Of a DNA stretch of 64,000 bases, positions 41,618 to 51,011 are shown piece by piece. Position 1 is the first letter of the stretch; each line of letters starts with the position of its first letter. This DNA comes from Rubrobacter marinus (lineage in GTDB: Bacteria; Actinomycetota; Rubrobacteria; Rubrobacterales; Rubrobacteraceae). The position numbers and the translations under genes are program-made. The stretch covers positions 992,001 to 1,056,000 of the forward strand of contig NZ_CP045121.1 of the NCBI RefSeq assembly GCF_011492965.1, read 5' to 3'. The notes under the pieces were generated by a model that ran no database searches, was not told the DNA's origin, and was given only the letters and a program-made list of their open reading frames with translations.

Positions 41618-42757
41618 TCAAGGGAGGTGGCGGGCGAGGACGTCGAAGAGCCTCTCCACGTCCCGCTCCGTGTTGTACAGGTGCGGCGAGACGCGCAGCG
41701 AACGCCCCCGCACGCTCACGTAGACGCCCTCGGCGGCGAGACGCGCGGCGAGGTCCCCCGGCGCGCCGGGGTCGAGGCCGAGACCGATCATGTGCCCGAC
41801 CCTCCTCTCCGCCGGGATGGCCCTCATCCCGCGTCTTACGGCTTCTTCCTCGATGAGCCCTGTAAGACGTGTCAGCCCCTCGGCCACGTTCGCCACGCCC
41901 CATTCGAGGATCCGGCGCATCGCCTCCATCGCCATCGGCAGCCTGACGAAGTTGCTCCGCTCGCCGACGTCGTAGCGGCGGGCGCCGGGCGCGTAGGCGT
42001 CCCGGTACTCGACGAGGGAGGCGAAGTCCTCGCTGCCCTCGCGCCCGAGCCAGGTCTGCTCCAGAGGGACGCCTTCGCGGTACCCCTCGCCGACGTGCAT
42101 GAACCCGAGGCTGTAGGGCCCGAGCATCCACTTGTACGCCGCGGTGACGAGAAAGTCCGGTTTGACCTCGGAGACGTCCAGGGGATGTGCCCCGAGGGAC
42201 TGGGTGGCGTCGACCACGAGCGCAGCCCCGACCTCCCGCGCCCTCTCCCCGACGCGCGAGAGGTCCAGCCTGGAGCCGTCCGTCCAGTGGCAGTTCGGCA
42301 CGGCGACGACGGCGCACCGTGCGTCCATCCCGTCCAGCACGGCCGCCGTCCAGTCGTGGTCGCCGGGGCGCGGCACGGTGACGAGCCTCGCGCCCGTCCT
42401 CTTCGCCAGGTCCCGCCACGGGTAGACGTTCGAGGGGAACTGCTCCTCCAGGACGACGATGCCCTCGCCCCCGGCGACCGGCACGTTCGCCGCGGCGGTC
42501 GCGAGGCCGTAGCTCGCCGAAGGTATGATCGCGACGCCCTCCGCGTCGCCGTGGATAATCTCCGCGAAGAGGGCCCGCGCCCCTTCCGAGTCCTCGAAGA
42601 AATCCGCGGGCGTGATCTCCCACGGCCTCGACTTCCTCCCGACCGCCCGCTCGCCGACCTCGCGCACCGAGCGGAGCTGCGGCGACATGTACGCGCAGTT
42701 CAGGTAGACGACGCCGTCCGGTATCTCGAAGAGCCCGCGTTCGTCGCCGGGGTTCAC
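41618..42757 (-). CDS. Class V aminotransferase-fold PLP enzyme
   Basis: A 379-aa PLP enzyme of fold type I, class V (cysteine desulfurase, isopenicillin-N epimerase and kynureninase relatives). The Schiff-base lysine lies in TAAYKWMLGPYSLGF, and the cofactor Asp in ALVVDATQSLGA with the supporting NCHWTDGS. It lacks the active-site Cys loop of desulfurases. Its GTG starts 1 nt after the crtD stop (TGAGGTG), so it is cotranscribed with the C50-carotenoid genes; what an aminotransferase or lyase would do there is unknown. Confidence 0.85.
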   Translation of the reverse strand: MNPGDERGLFEIPDGVVYLNCAYMSPQLRSVREVGERAVGRKSRPWEITPADFFEDSEGARALFAEIIHGDAEGVAIIPSASYGLATAAANVPVAGGEGIVVLEEQFPSNVYPWRDLAKRTGARLVTVPRPGDHDWTAAVLDGMDARCAVVAVPNCHWTDGSRLDLSRVGERAREVGAALVVDATQSLGAHPLDVSEVKPDFLVTAAYKWMLGPYSLGFMHVGEGYREGVPLEQTWLGREGSEDFASLVEYRDAYAPGARRYDVGERSNFVRLPMAMEAMRRILEWGVANVAEGLTRLTGLIEEEAVRRGMRAIPAERRVGHMIGLGLDPGAPGDLAARLAAEGVYVSVRGRSLRVSPHLYNTERDVERLFDVLARHLP

Positions 42758-42758
42758 C

Positions 42759-44193
42759 TCAGCCTCCCAGGGATCGGAGGAGCCGGGTGGTTGAGATCAT
42801 GGCGCCGCCCAGCACGGCCGGGATGCCGCCGCCCGGGTGGACGGAGGCCCCGACCCGCCACAGCCAGGGGCGCCGCCGGTCGTTGTAGCGCGGGCTGTGG
42901 AACGGCCCGCTCCTCCAGAACGGCCGCACCTCCCCGTAGAGCGCCCCGCCCGGCGCGCCCCGGCCCTCGAAGTACCGGGGGTGCAGGATCTCGTGCTCCC
43001 CGAGGTACTCCTCGATGGGGCGGGACAGGCCGATCTCGCGCCCCAGGCGCCCCAGCTCCCGCTCGACGAACGGGCTCTCCAGCCCGTAGGCGCGCCCGTT
43101 CGGCGGCGCCGTCAGGAGCAGCGCGAGCGTCCCCCCGTCGTTCGGGTAGACCTCGCCCGGCCGGTAGTAGTTCACGAACGCCATCGTCTCCTCCGGCTCC
43201 TCCCGGGCCTCCAGGCTCCGGTACAGGACCCGCGGGTCCCCGGGCAGCACGACCCCGTGCGTCGCGACGCTCTCCGGCAGCTCCTCCCGGAGCGCGGCGT
43301 AGATCGCCACCCCCGAGCACGAAAGCTTCCCCGGACGGGCCTTGTGCCTGTGCGGCGCGAGCTTCTCCTCCAGCACTCCTGCGTCGAGCCCGCTCACGAC
43401 GGCGTCGGCGGGGTACTCGGCGCCCTCCGTCAGCACGCGGCCCTGCCGAATCGCCGTTACGGGCTCCCCCGTGTGGATCTCCACGCCCGCGGCTCGGGCG
43501 AGGTTCTCGAGGGCGCGCGGGATCTCGTAGACCCCGCCCTCCGGCACCCAGACCCCGTCCCGCGCCATGATCGCGGGCATGCTCGCGTAGAGCGCCGGCG
43601 TCCGGTCCGGCCCGACGCCGGCGTTGAGCGTGTGGATCGCGATGACCTCCCGCAACCCCTCCGGCAGCCACCGCAAAGCGTCGAGGTAGCCCCGCGTCGT
43701 GAGCTTCGCGCCGTAGACGCGGAGCAGCTTGAGGAGCGCCGGCAGCGTCCCCCGGTCGAGGGGGTCCGCGGTCAGGAGGCTCGTTACCTCGGGCCCGAGC
43801 CCCCCGTGGATGTCCTCGAAGCGCTCCCACGCCGCCCGCCACGGGTGCCCCTCCTCGACCGGCAGCGAGCAGACCTTGCCCCGGTAGTAGTAGCGTCCTA
43901 CCTCCCCGAGCCGCCGGAGCTTGAGGCCCGTTACCTCTCGCGCCGACTCGCGCCCGTCCCCCAGACCGTCCCAGCGCCGCAGGAGCTCCTCCCAGACGCC
44001 GGGGAAGGTGACGAGGGAGGGGCCGGTGTCCATCCGCTGCCCCCCGACCTCGATGCGCCGGCTCTTGCCGCCGAGATCGTCGCTCGCCTCCAGGAGCGTC
44101 ACCCTGTGCCCGGCCCTGCCCAGGAGCGCCGCCGCGGCGAGCCCCCGAGGCCCCGCCGACGACGACGATCCTCCTGCTACTCGTCGGGCTCAC
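42759..44193 (-). CDS. crtD: CrtD-like carotenoid desaturase (one or two frameshifts)
   Basis: FAD-dependent phytoene-desaturase-superfamily enzyme, probably the carotenoid 3,4-desaturase of C50 bacterioruberin synthesis. N-terminal dinucleotide fold SSRRIVVVGG is followed by a break near 44150, then VTLLEASDDLGGKSRRIEVGGQRMDTGPSLVTFPGVWEELL in the main frame. The C-terminus GASVHPGGGIPAVLGGA is the CrtI-family FAD-binding signature. GTG 44193 overlaps the lyeJ stop (GTGA). A role as phytoene desaturase CrtI is the alternative, but context with lyeJ and cruF favours CrtD. Confidence 0.8.
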
Positions 44194-45031
44194 GGGTAGG
44201 CCCCAAGGGAGATCGCCGCGACGAGCTGCACCCCGGCGACGGTCCCGGCGACGTACGGGAAGGCGATGGAGAACGGGTACAGCCGGTGCCCGGTCTCGGG
44301 TGTCGGGCGCGTGTTCAGCGACCACAGGAGCCAGCCGGCGTAGGTGGCGTTCACGAGCGCGACGAGCGGGTTGACGAGCGCGAAGCAGACCGTGGCGATC
44401 GTCCACCACGCGCCGCTCCACAGGACCACGCCGCGGGCCCCGAGCCGGACCGCCGTCGTCCATATACCCACGTTCCGGTCCTCGTCTATGTCCTGCACGG
44501 CGTCGAAGGTGTGCTTCGCCGCGCTCCAGGCCATCAGGCCCAAGGCGGCGGGCCACAGGACGCCCTCGCCGAGCGCGAGCGGGACGAAGACCAGCGGGAA
44601 GGCGTAGGCCGCGTTGCTCAAGGAGTCGAGGTAGGGGCGGGCCTTGAAGCGCAGCGGCGGGGCGGAGTAACCGACGAAGAGGACGGCGTAGAGCAAGAAC
44701 CAGAGGTTCGCCCCCCACGGGTAGAAGGCGAGGAAGTAGAGGAGGAACGGCACGTTGGTGAGGAGCACGCCGAGGGCTATGGGCGGACCTCACGCGGCGA
44801 GATCCTCGCGCCCTCCAGCGTCCCCTTGCGGGGGTTCTTGGCGTCCGTCTCCTGGTCGAAGACGTCGTTGACGCCGTAGATCAGGAGGTTGAACGGCAGC
44901 GTGAGCCAGAGGAGCAGCGGCAGCGCCTCCCACCGCCACAGGTCGCCCGCGAGCCAGACCCCGACGACGGCGGGACCGATCGTGTTGATCCACAAGACCG
45001 GCCGCGAGATGTGGAAGAGGCGAGGGAGCAT
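44190..45031 (-). CDS. lyeJ: UbiA-family lycopene elongase/hydratase LyeJ-like (one frameshift)
   Basis: Membrane prenyltransferase adding C5 units to the ends of lycopene, the first dedicated step to C50 carotenoids. First DxxxD region GVNDVFDQETDAKNPRKG (about residues 53-70) and second AVQDIDEDRNVG are intact; KNPRKG is typical of haloarchaeal lycopene elongases. Nine hydrophobic helices. One base is missing near 44780 (EVRP to IALGVLLTN). ATG 45031 is preceded by TATATT 6 nt away and no ribosome site. Its stop overlaps crtD. The product assignment depends on the gene context. Confidence 0.82.
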
Positions 45032-45080
45032 ACGAGCAATATACCAGCCGCTCGACGGGCGCCTGGGCTACCATACCCCC
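45032..45080. promoter_or_regulatory. 49-bp divergent promoter region of lyeJ and cruF
   Basis: On the minus strand TATATT (45038-45043) is 6 nt from the lyeJ ATG; on the plus strand TACCAT (45069-45074) is 6 nt from the cruF GTG. Neither side has a Shine-Dalgarno, so both genes are probably leaderless and share the same 49 bp for control. Confidence 0.55.
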
Positions 45081-45878
45081 GTGATCCGCAGAGTCTTCGC
45101 CGCCGCCCCGCGCCTCCTGATCCTGGTGAGCGCCCTCTTCCTCGGCGCCTCGTACTTCACCGTCCGCTTCCCGGACGTCCCCGGCGCCGGGATAGGCTCG
45201 TTCGTCTCGACGTTCCTGATCGCGCTGCCCGCCCTCGCCGCCCTCCTCGCCTACCTTGGCCCCGCAAAGGCGGCCCTCGCCTTTCTCGCCCTCGCCGCCT
45301 TCGGCTACGCGATCGAGACGACGGGCGTCGTCACCGGCCTCCCGTACGGCACGTTCTTCTACGGGGACGCCCTGGGCCCGAAGCTCTTCGGCCTCGTCCC
45401 GTTCCTGCTCCCGATCTCCTGGGCGCCGCTCGTCCTCGGCGCCGTCGCCGCGGCCGCCCCGAGGCCCAGCTACGGGCGGGGCGCGGCGAGGACGATCGGC
45501 TGGATCTTCCGCTCCGCCGTGCTCCTGACCCTCATAGACGGCGTCCTCGACCCCGGCGCGGCCTCTCTGGGCTTCTGGACCTGGCCGGAGGGCGGCCCCT
45601 ACTACGGCATCCCCCTGAGCAACTACGCCGGCTGGCTTCTCTCCGGCGCCCTCGCCACGGCCCTCGTCCTCGCGTTCGGGCGCAGGAGGTGGGGGAGGGT
45701 GGCGCCCCCGCCCGGCATGGTCGACAGCGCCGTGATCGCCGTCGCCTTCTGGGTCGGGGTCGCGGTCTTCTCGGGGCTCCTCTTCCCGGCGGTCCTCGGC
45801 GCGGCGCTCTTCGTGTACCTGCTCCACCGCAGGCTGCGGCTACGCAACTCCGGCAAGCGCCGGGGCGGCGCGGTATAA
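45081..45878 (+). CDS. cruF: Carotenoid hydratase, CruF-like membrane protein
   Basis: A 265-aa polytopic membrane protein of the CruF family, which adds water to the modified end groups (bisanhydrobacterioruberin to bacterioruberin in haloarchaea; gamma-carotene 1',2'-hydration elsewhere). Family segments: GYAIETTGVVTGLPYGTFFYGDALGPKLFGLVPFLLPISW, then LIDGVLDPGAASLGFWTWPEGGPYYGIPLSNYAGW. It begins with GTG 45081 and has a basic C-terminal tail. Divergent from lyeJ-crtD across a 49-bp region. The FIST gene follows 30 bp downstream. Confidence 0.85.
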   Translation: MIRRVFAAAPRLLILVSALFLGASYFTVRFPDVPGAGIGSFVSTFLIALPALAALLAYLGPAKAALAFLALAAFGYAIETTGVVTGLPYGTFFYGDALGPKLFGLVPFLLPISWAPLVLGAVAAAAPRPSYGRGAARTIGWIFRSAVLLTLIDGVLDPGAASLGFWTWPEGGPYYGIPLSNYAGWLLSGALATALVLAFGRRRWGRVAPPPGMVDSAVIAVAFWVGVAVFSGLLFPAVLGAALFVYLLHRRLRLRNSGKRRGGAV

Positions 45879-45908
45879 AGGCCTGAGGCGAGAAGCGGAG
45901 GTCAGGGC

Positions 45909-47219
45909 ATGCAGTGGGCAACGGCGGTATCGCGTAAGACCTCCTTCGAGGAGGCCGTTCTGGAGTGCGCGGGGAGCGTCCGGGCGGAGCTCGGGCCCGG
46001 ACCCGTCACGGTGGCCTTTGTCTTCGTCACGCCCCACTTCGCCGAGTTCTACGACGGGCTGCACGAGACGCTGAGCGGGGCGCTCGCCCCCCAGACCCTC
46101 CTCGGCTGCTCCGCGGGCGGCGTGATCGGGGGCGGCGAGGAGGTCGAGCAGGCGCCCGCCATAACCCTGACCGCCGCGCGCCTCCCCGACGTCGTCGTCA
46201 AACCGTTCCACCTCGGGGAGGGGCTCCCCGACATGGACGGCCCGCCCGACGCCTGGGAGGAGCTCGTCGGCGTCCGGCCTACGGAGGAGCCGCAATTCGT
46301 CCTGCTCGCCGACCCGTTCAGCACGAGGTCCGAGGCCCTCCTCGCCGGCCTCGACTTCGCCTTCCCCGGGGCGGCCAAGATCGGGGGGCTCGCCAGCGGC
46401 GCGACCTCCCCCGGCCTCAACGCCCTCTTCCTGAACGACGAGGTCCACACGGAGGGCGTGATCGGGGCCTCCTTCACCGGCGACGTCGTCGTGGATACGG
46501 TGGTCGCCCAGGGTTGCCGCCCGGTGGGCGAGCTCATGCAGGTAACCGCCTGCGACGGCAACATCCTGCGCGAGCTGGAGGGCCGCCCGGCCCTGGAGGT
46601 CCTCCAGGAGCTGTTCTCCGGCATGGACGAGGAGGAGCGCCGCCTCGCGGGCACCTCGCTGTTTATCGGGGTCCTCATGGACGAGTTCGCCGAGGACGGC
46701 AAGGTCGGCGACTTTCTCGTCCGGAACCTTATAGGCATAGACCCGAAGAGCGGGGCCCTGGGCGTCGGGGAGCGCCTGCAGGAGGGGATGCGGGTCCGCT
46801 TCCACCTGCGCGACGCCAAGACCTCCGCCGAAGACCTCCACGCGATGCTCACGGGCTACGAGAACACCCTGCCCCGCAAGGACGACCTCTCGGGGGCGCT
46901 CCTCTTCTCCTGCCTCGGGCGCGGCGAGCACCTCTACGGCGAGCCGAACTTCGACACGGCCGTCTTCAAGCAGCACCTCGGCGAGCTGCCCGTCGGCGGG
47001 TTCTTCTGCAACGGGGAGATCGGACCGGTCGGGGGCGAGACCTTTTTGCACGGCTACACCTCGTCCTTCGGCCTCTTCCGCCCCCGCACGGGAGACGCCC
47101 TCCTCGAAGGGGACGTCCCGGACGAGGGCGAGCTCGGCGACCCCGAGCCGACGATGCCCGGGCGAGCCCCGGAGCTCCTCCGCCCCGACGAGCCGCGCGA
47201 GCCCGAACCCCTCGCCTAG
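45909..47219 (+). CDS. FIST domain signal-transduction protein
   Basis: A 436-aa soluble protein with the FIST_N and FIST_C sensory domains. Visible marks: VAFVFVTPHFAEFYDGL, LLGCSAGGVIGGGEEVE near residue 65, FPGAAKIGGLASG, then GALLFSCLGRGEHLYGEPNFD and VGGFFCNGEIGPVGGETFLHGY near the end. FIST domains are thought to bind small ligands, possibly amino acids; here it has no attached output domain. GGAGGTCAGGGC precedes ATG 45909. A TATAAA box (about 45876) may give it its own promoter next to cruF. Confidence 0.9.
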   Translation: MQWATAVSRKTSFEEAVLECAGSVRAELGPGPVTVAFVFVTPHFAEFYDGLHETLSGALAPQTLLGCSAGGVIGGGEEVEQAPAITLTAARLPDVVVKPFHLGEGLPDMDGPPDAWEELVGVRPTEEPQFVLLADPFSTRSEALLAGLDFAFPGAAKIGGLASGATSPGLNALFLNDEVHTEGVIGASFTGDVVVDTVVAQGCRPVGELMQVTACDGNILRELEGRPALEVLQELFSGMDEEERRLAGTSLFIGVLMDEFAEDGKVGDFLVRNLIGIDPKSGALGVGERLQEGMRVRFHLRDAKTSAEDLHAMLTGYENTLPRKDDLSGALLFSCLGRGEHLYGEPNFDTAVFKQHLGELPVGGFFCNGEIGPVGGETFLHGYTSSFGLFRPRTGDALLEGDVPDEGELGDPEPTMPGRAPELLRPDEPREPEPLA

Positions 47220-47364
47220 GCCAGTCTCCGTCTGGAGCGCGCGGAACGGGTGCCCGGGGCCGGCTCCGCCGCCCCCGCATTAGGATTCGTTAACGTAAGC
47301 TGATTTACGTGAAACATGTGTGTAATATACGGCCCCGAAGACGAGTCGAGGCAGGAGGGCCGCC
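47220..47364. other. AT-rich intergenic region with a promoter and small dyad
   Basis: ACGTAA/TTACGT inverted repeat near 47294-47310 and a GTAATATAC segment near 47324-47332 that can serve as -10 for the small gene at 47365. A GC-rich dyad near 47255 could end the FIST transcript. Confidence 0.4.
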
Positions 47365-47601
47365 ATGCTCCAGGCACAAGTCGTTACGAACCTCGGATCT
47401 TCGGCGGGTGTGCGCTCCACTTCCGGGGTCCTCAGCGAGACGCCGGCCTACCAGGGCGGCTGGTGGGACGGGCGGTTCCAGCCCGTGCAGACCTTTGCCG
47501 AGAACGACCACCTGAACGACTGGGACGGCGCCGACCGTCTCGCCTACTACCGCGGCTATCGCGAGGGCCTGCGCGTCCGGAGGATGCTCGGCAAGAGCTG
47601 A
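47365..47601 (+). CDS. Small hypothetical protein
   Basis: A 78-aa protein (MLQAQVVTNLGSSAGVRSTS) with an aromatic-rich centre (YQGGWWDGRFQPVQ) and a basic helical tail (LAYYRGYREGLRVRRMLGK). GGAGGGCCGCC precedes the ATG. No family recognised; it stands alone and converges with clpS. Confidence 0.5.
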   Translation: MLQAQVVTNLGSSAGVRSTSGVLSETPAYQGGWWDGRFQPVQTFAENDHLNDWDGADRLAYYRGYREGLRVRRMLGKS

Positions 47602-47645
47602 GGGTCTCCGAGCTCCAGACCCGGGGGGCGCAGACCTCTCCCTGG

Positions 47646-47942
47646 CTACTCCGCAGGTTCGAGGCTTATGGTCAGGCCCTCGCCCTGCAGGCGCTCCTTG
47701 TAGAGCTCCGCGAGCTCCTTGTGGCATCGCTTGACCACCGCCCGGCCCGACGAGTGGGCCTCGTACATGATCCTGGTGGCCCTCCCGATGGTCATCCCCG
47801 GTAGGACCTTCTTCAGGATCAGCACCACCCTCGGCATGGAGTTGTCCCAATCGTTGTGCAGGAGGACGTTCCAGGGAGGTTCGGTCGAGTTCTTGCGGCC
47901 CGTTCGCTGCTCTCTCTGTTTCCCTATCTTCGTCGCGCTCAT
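47646..47942 (-). CDS. clpS: ATP-dependent Clp protease adaptor ClpS
   Basis: Adaptor that delivers N-degron substrates to ClpAP/ClpCP. Core WNVLLHNDWDNSMPRVVLILKKV includes the family DxxN pair (HNDWDNS) and the ClpA/ClpC-binding strand; YEAHSSGRAVVKRCHKELAELYKERL is the conserved second half. About 98 aa from MSATKIGK. The in-frame GTG at 47960 is an alternative that adds six residues. No clpA/C is nearby. Confidence 0.92.
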   Translation of the reverse strand: MSATKIGKQREQRTGRKNSTEPPWNVLLHNDWDNSMPRVVLILKKVLPGMTIGRATRIMYEAHSSGRAVVKRCHKELAELYKERLQGEGLTISLEPAE

Positions 47943-48026
47943 GGTTTGCCACTCTGCCACGCCGCACCGCCCGCCGCATCACCTTTTTGGGCCATATTTT
48001 CGAGGAGGCGTCCCTCCGGGCCGGTT

Positions 48027-48509
48027 CTAGCCGCCGTAGTCCATGGGGGTGTCGAGGTCGGTGAGGATGTCCGCGGGGCGCTTGAGGGCGGCGGAGGCGA
48101 CCTCGCCGAGGTAGACCGTGTGGTCGCCGGCCTCCATCTTGTTCACGATGCGGCACTCGAGGTGGGCGAAGGCCTCGTCGAAGAGCGGGGCGCCGGTGGC
48201 CTCGCCCGTCGTGTAGGCGGAGCCGCCGACGGTGCCGGCGTCGTTGTCGAGGGGCTCGGTGAACTTGCGGGCGAGCTCCTCCTGGTCCGTGGAGAGGAAG
48301 TTCAGGGAGAAGACGCCGCCGGACTCCATGAGGTCGTGGGTGTGCTGGTCCTTGCGCACCGCGACGACGACCTGCTGCGGCTCGAAGGAGACCTGGCTCA
48401 CCCAGCAGGTCGTGAAGCCGTTGGCCTCGCCGTTCGCCCCGATCACCCCCGTAATGTAGAACCCGTAGGGGACCGTCTTCAAAACCTCGGTGCGGATCTG
48501 ACCCTCCAC
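48027..48509 (-). CDS. Flavin reductase-like / FMN-binding split-barrel protein
   Basis: A 160-aa protein with a flavin-reductase-like fold (TVPYGFYITGV, NGFTTCWVSQVSFEPQQVVVAV, SGGVFSLNFLS, HLECRIVNKMEAGDHTVYLGEV). The TTCWVSQVS cysteine region and DHTxYLGEV are typical. It would use FMN and supply reduced flavin or act as a small oxidase. GTG 48509 has AAGGAGG upstream. Read-through frames extending to 49466 are shadows of the adjacent kinase gene. Confidence 0.85.
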   Translation of the reverse strand: MEGQIRTEVLKTVPYGFYITGVIGANGEANGFTTCWVSQVSFEPQQVVVAVRKDQHTHDLMESGGVFSLNFLSTDQEELARKFTEPLDNDAGTVGGSAYTTGEATGAPLFDEAFAHLECRIVNKMEAGDHTVYLGEVASAALKRPADILTDLDTPMDYGG

Positions 48510-48589
48510 GCAGCCCCTCCTTCTCTCGATCGGACGAGGGGAGTCTACAAGAGAAGGGCCCGGTCCATACGCCGGTCTCCTACCGCGCC

Positions 48590-50200
48590 CTACAAGCGCC
48601 CCGAGCGGATGATGCCGACGAGCAGGGCGAGGCCGAGCACGGCGGCGAGGACGAAGCCGACGAGACCGAAGACCCCGATCCCGAGGAGGCGCACGCCGCT
48701 CTCTCCGAAGACGCCCATGAGGGAGGAGCCCAGGACGAGGCCGCCTATGAGGAGGGCGAAGACGAGCCGGTTGGCGAGGACGTCGACGCGCGAGATCAGC
48801 TCGTCCAGGCCCCGGTGCTTGAAGGCCACCTCGATCTCGCCGTCCTTCAGCTCGTCGAGCAGGGAGTGGATCTGGCGCGGGTACTCCGCGTAGGCGTCGC
48901 CCTGGACGAGCCTCCCCGCCGTCCGCTCCACGACGTAGAGCGGGTCCCGAAACCTCCGTACGAGCTCCCCGGCCGCCTCCGCCGCCGCAACTGTCGCCGG
49001 CGCCGCCTCCCCCGGGGGCGTCACCTCCGGCCCCCCGAGCCGCTCCGCGTCGACGAGGGCGTCGAACAGCCCGGCCACCTCCGTCGGGAGCACGACCCCG
49101 CCCCTCCTGGCCGCCTCGAGGCCGCGCGCCCGGATCTCGCGGAGGGGTGCTCCCGCCACAGCGGCCCGCCCAGAGAGCCGAGAACGTCGCGGAGCTCGCG
49201 CCGGAGCACCCGGTCGTCTTGGGGCACCGGACACCCGAGCAGCGGCAGGGCGCGCGCCACGCCGTCCGCGTCCCCGCGCCGCACGGCCGCCAGCACCTCC
49301 GCCAGCCCCGCAGCCGCTCCCCGTCCAGGGCGAAGGCCTCCGTCGGGTCCGCGAACCACAGCTCTCCGTCCGCCCACGCGAAGCGCTCCCGCGCGGCATC
49401 GGCGAAGTAGAGCCCCTCGGTCAGCGCGAGCCGCACGAGCGCCCGCGAGGCCTCCGGTAGAACCACGACCGGCGCGTCGGCCCCTCCGGCGCCTCGAACG
49501 TCGCGCAGCGCCCCGTCGAGTACCGCCGGTAGCTCTCCGGCACCCGGAGCCCGAACCCCTCCAGCTCGCGCAGGCGCCGGGCGGCCTGTGCGGCGAAGAA
49601 CATGTCCCGGCGCTGCCCGACGTACCGGGCGAACTCCGCGACCGCCTGCACCGGGTCGAGCGGCATCCCCCCTCCGTCCCTCCCGCGAGCCGCCTCCGGA
49701 CCACGTCCGCCACCGGCCGCATCGCCAGGAGGTCGCGGCGTATCCCCGGGCGGTTCACCACGACCCGCGCGGGCCGTCCCCCGGCAGCACCGCGAGGTGC
49801 GCCTGCGTCAGCACCCCGACCCTCACCGGCGCCTCCCCGAACTCCACGAAGAGACGCTCCAGGGAGTTCCCGAGCTCCCTCTCCACGAGCGCTCGCACCT
49901 CGGGAAGGGGATCTGCCGGGACGTCGACGAGGCCCGCTCCAGCTCCGAGACCACGTCCGGCGGGAGGACGTCGCCCCGCGTCGAGAGGAAGCGCCCGAGC
50001 TCGACGAACGTCGGGCCCAGCTCCTCCATCGCCAGCCGCAAGCGCGTGCCCACCCGGCCCACGTCCCGCGCGCGGCGTCCCAAGAGGAACCGTCGCCCGA
50101 ACACGTAGCCGAACCCGTAGCGCGCCCCGACCTGGGCGATCCTGGCCGCCCGCCGGGCCGCCCCCTCCGGCAACCCCCGCGTGACGTTCCCCGTTTCCAC
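48590..50200 (-). CDS. ABC1/UbiB-like atypical kinase family protein (many frameshifts)
   Basis: ABC1/AarF/UbiB family. The N-terminus [24 protein letters not shown] matches the family signature FIKLGQxLSTRPDLLPxE. Later blocks are [61 protein letters not shown] and [23 protein letters not shown]. The C-terminus has two hydrophobic helices ([14 protein letters not shown] and [16 protein letters not shown]). Breaks occur near 49910, 49770, 49670, 49470, 49350 and 49160. All blocks are in order, so consensus errors are likely, but some decay cannot be excluded. Confidence 0.6.
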
Positions 50201-50400
50201 GCCGCAAGCTTAACAGCTTGGTGGCCGTCAGCAGATCAGCAACCAGCCACCGACCCATCTCGCGCCCGGCAGCGAAGCAGCATACCCTCGAGCCTCCCGC
50301 GCGTACGGGGAGCCGCGCTGTCCTAGAATAACCTCGGCTCCGGCGGGGATAACCCCTCGCTGAGGGCCGACGGCAAAAGCTAGCGACGGAGGAGCGTCCG

Positions 50401-50784
50401 ATGCAATACGTTCACACCTGCTACCGCGTCCTGGACCTCGACAAGAGCCTCGACTTCTACACCAACAAGCTCGGCCTCGAGCTCGCGCGCAAGAGCCCCA
50501 TCGGTTCGAGCGCCACCAACGCCTTCCTCGCCGTCCCCGGCGACCCCGAGCCGCGCCTCGAGCTCACCCTCAACCACGACCGCGAGCAGCCGTACCCTCT
50601 CGGCGAGGGCTACAGCCACGTCGCCTTCGCCGTCGAGGACCTCGACGCCCTGGCCGAGAAGCTGGAGAACGCCGGCGGCGTGGACTTCGAGAGCAAGCCC
50701 CACGCCATGAGCAGCGGCACCCGCCTCTTCTTCGTCAAGGACCCCGACGGCTACCGCATAGAGTTCATCGAGCGCAAGAACTAA
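50401..50784 (+). CDS. Glyoxalase I / VOC-family lactoylglutathione lyase-like
   Basis: A 127-aa vicinal-oxygen-chelate protein: MQYVHTCYRVLDLDKSLDFYTNKLG (His5 ligand), RLELTLNHD (Glu ligand), YSHVAFAVEDLDAL (His ligand) and FFVKDPDGYRIEFIE (last Glu). All four metal ligands of GloA are present. The thiol cofactor used is unknown, since actinobacteria often lack glutathione. ATG 50401 with a GACGGAGGAGCG ribosome site. Confidence 0.9.
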   Translation: MQYVHTCYRVLDLDKSLDFYTNKLGLELARKSPIGSSATNAFLAVPGDPEPRLELTLNHDREQPYPLGEGYSHVAFAVEDLDALAEKLENAGGVDFESKPHAMSSGTRLFFVKDPDGYRIEFIERKN

Positions 50785-50809
50785 CGGCGGCGCAAGCCGC
50801 GTCACGCAC

Positions 50810-50845
50810 GGCAGCGTCGGGCCCCTCGTCGGGCCCGAGGCTGCC
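50810..50845 (+). terminator. Hairpin after the glyoxalase gene
   Basis: 15-bp arms with one mismatch (50810-50824 with 50831-50845) and a 6-nt loop. Only a weak T-rich tail follows (CGTAGTTGCCTATTT). Confidence 0.55.
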
Positions 50846-51011
50846 CGTAGTTGCCTATTTCTCGAACGCAAGCGCGGCAACGCCTGGGGGGATAAGCCGA
50901 ACTTCATCCCCCCGGGACGATGCCCCGTCGTCCTCCGCCTGACATCGTCTCCTCGGATCGGGCCAGTCCCCGAGCGCGAACGAGGCACGAGGAGAGGCGG
51001 GCGTACGGAGC

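Noticed and set aside
41627..44879. Two very long plus-strand ORFs across the carotenoid genes
   Set aside because: Complements of the aminotransferase, crtD and lyeJ genes, rich in Arg/Pro/Ala and without domains.
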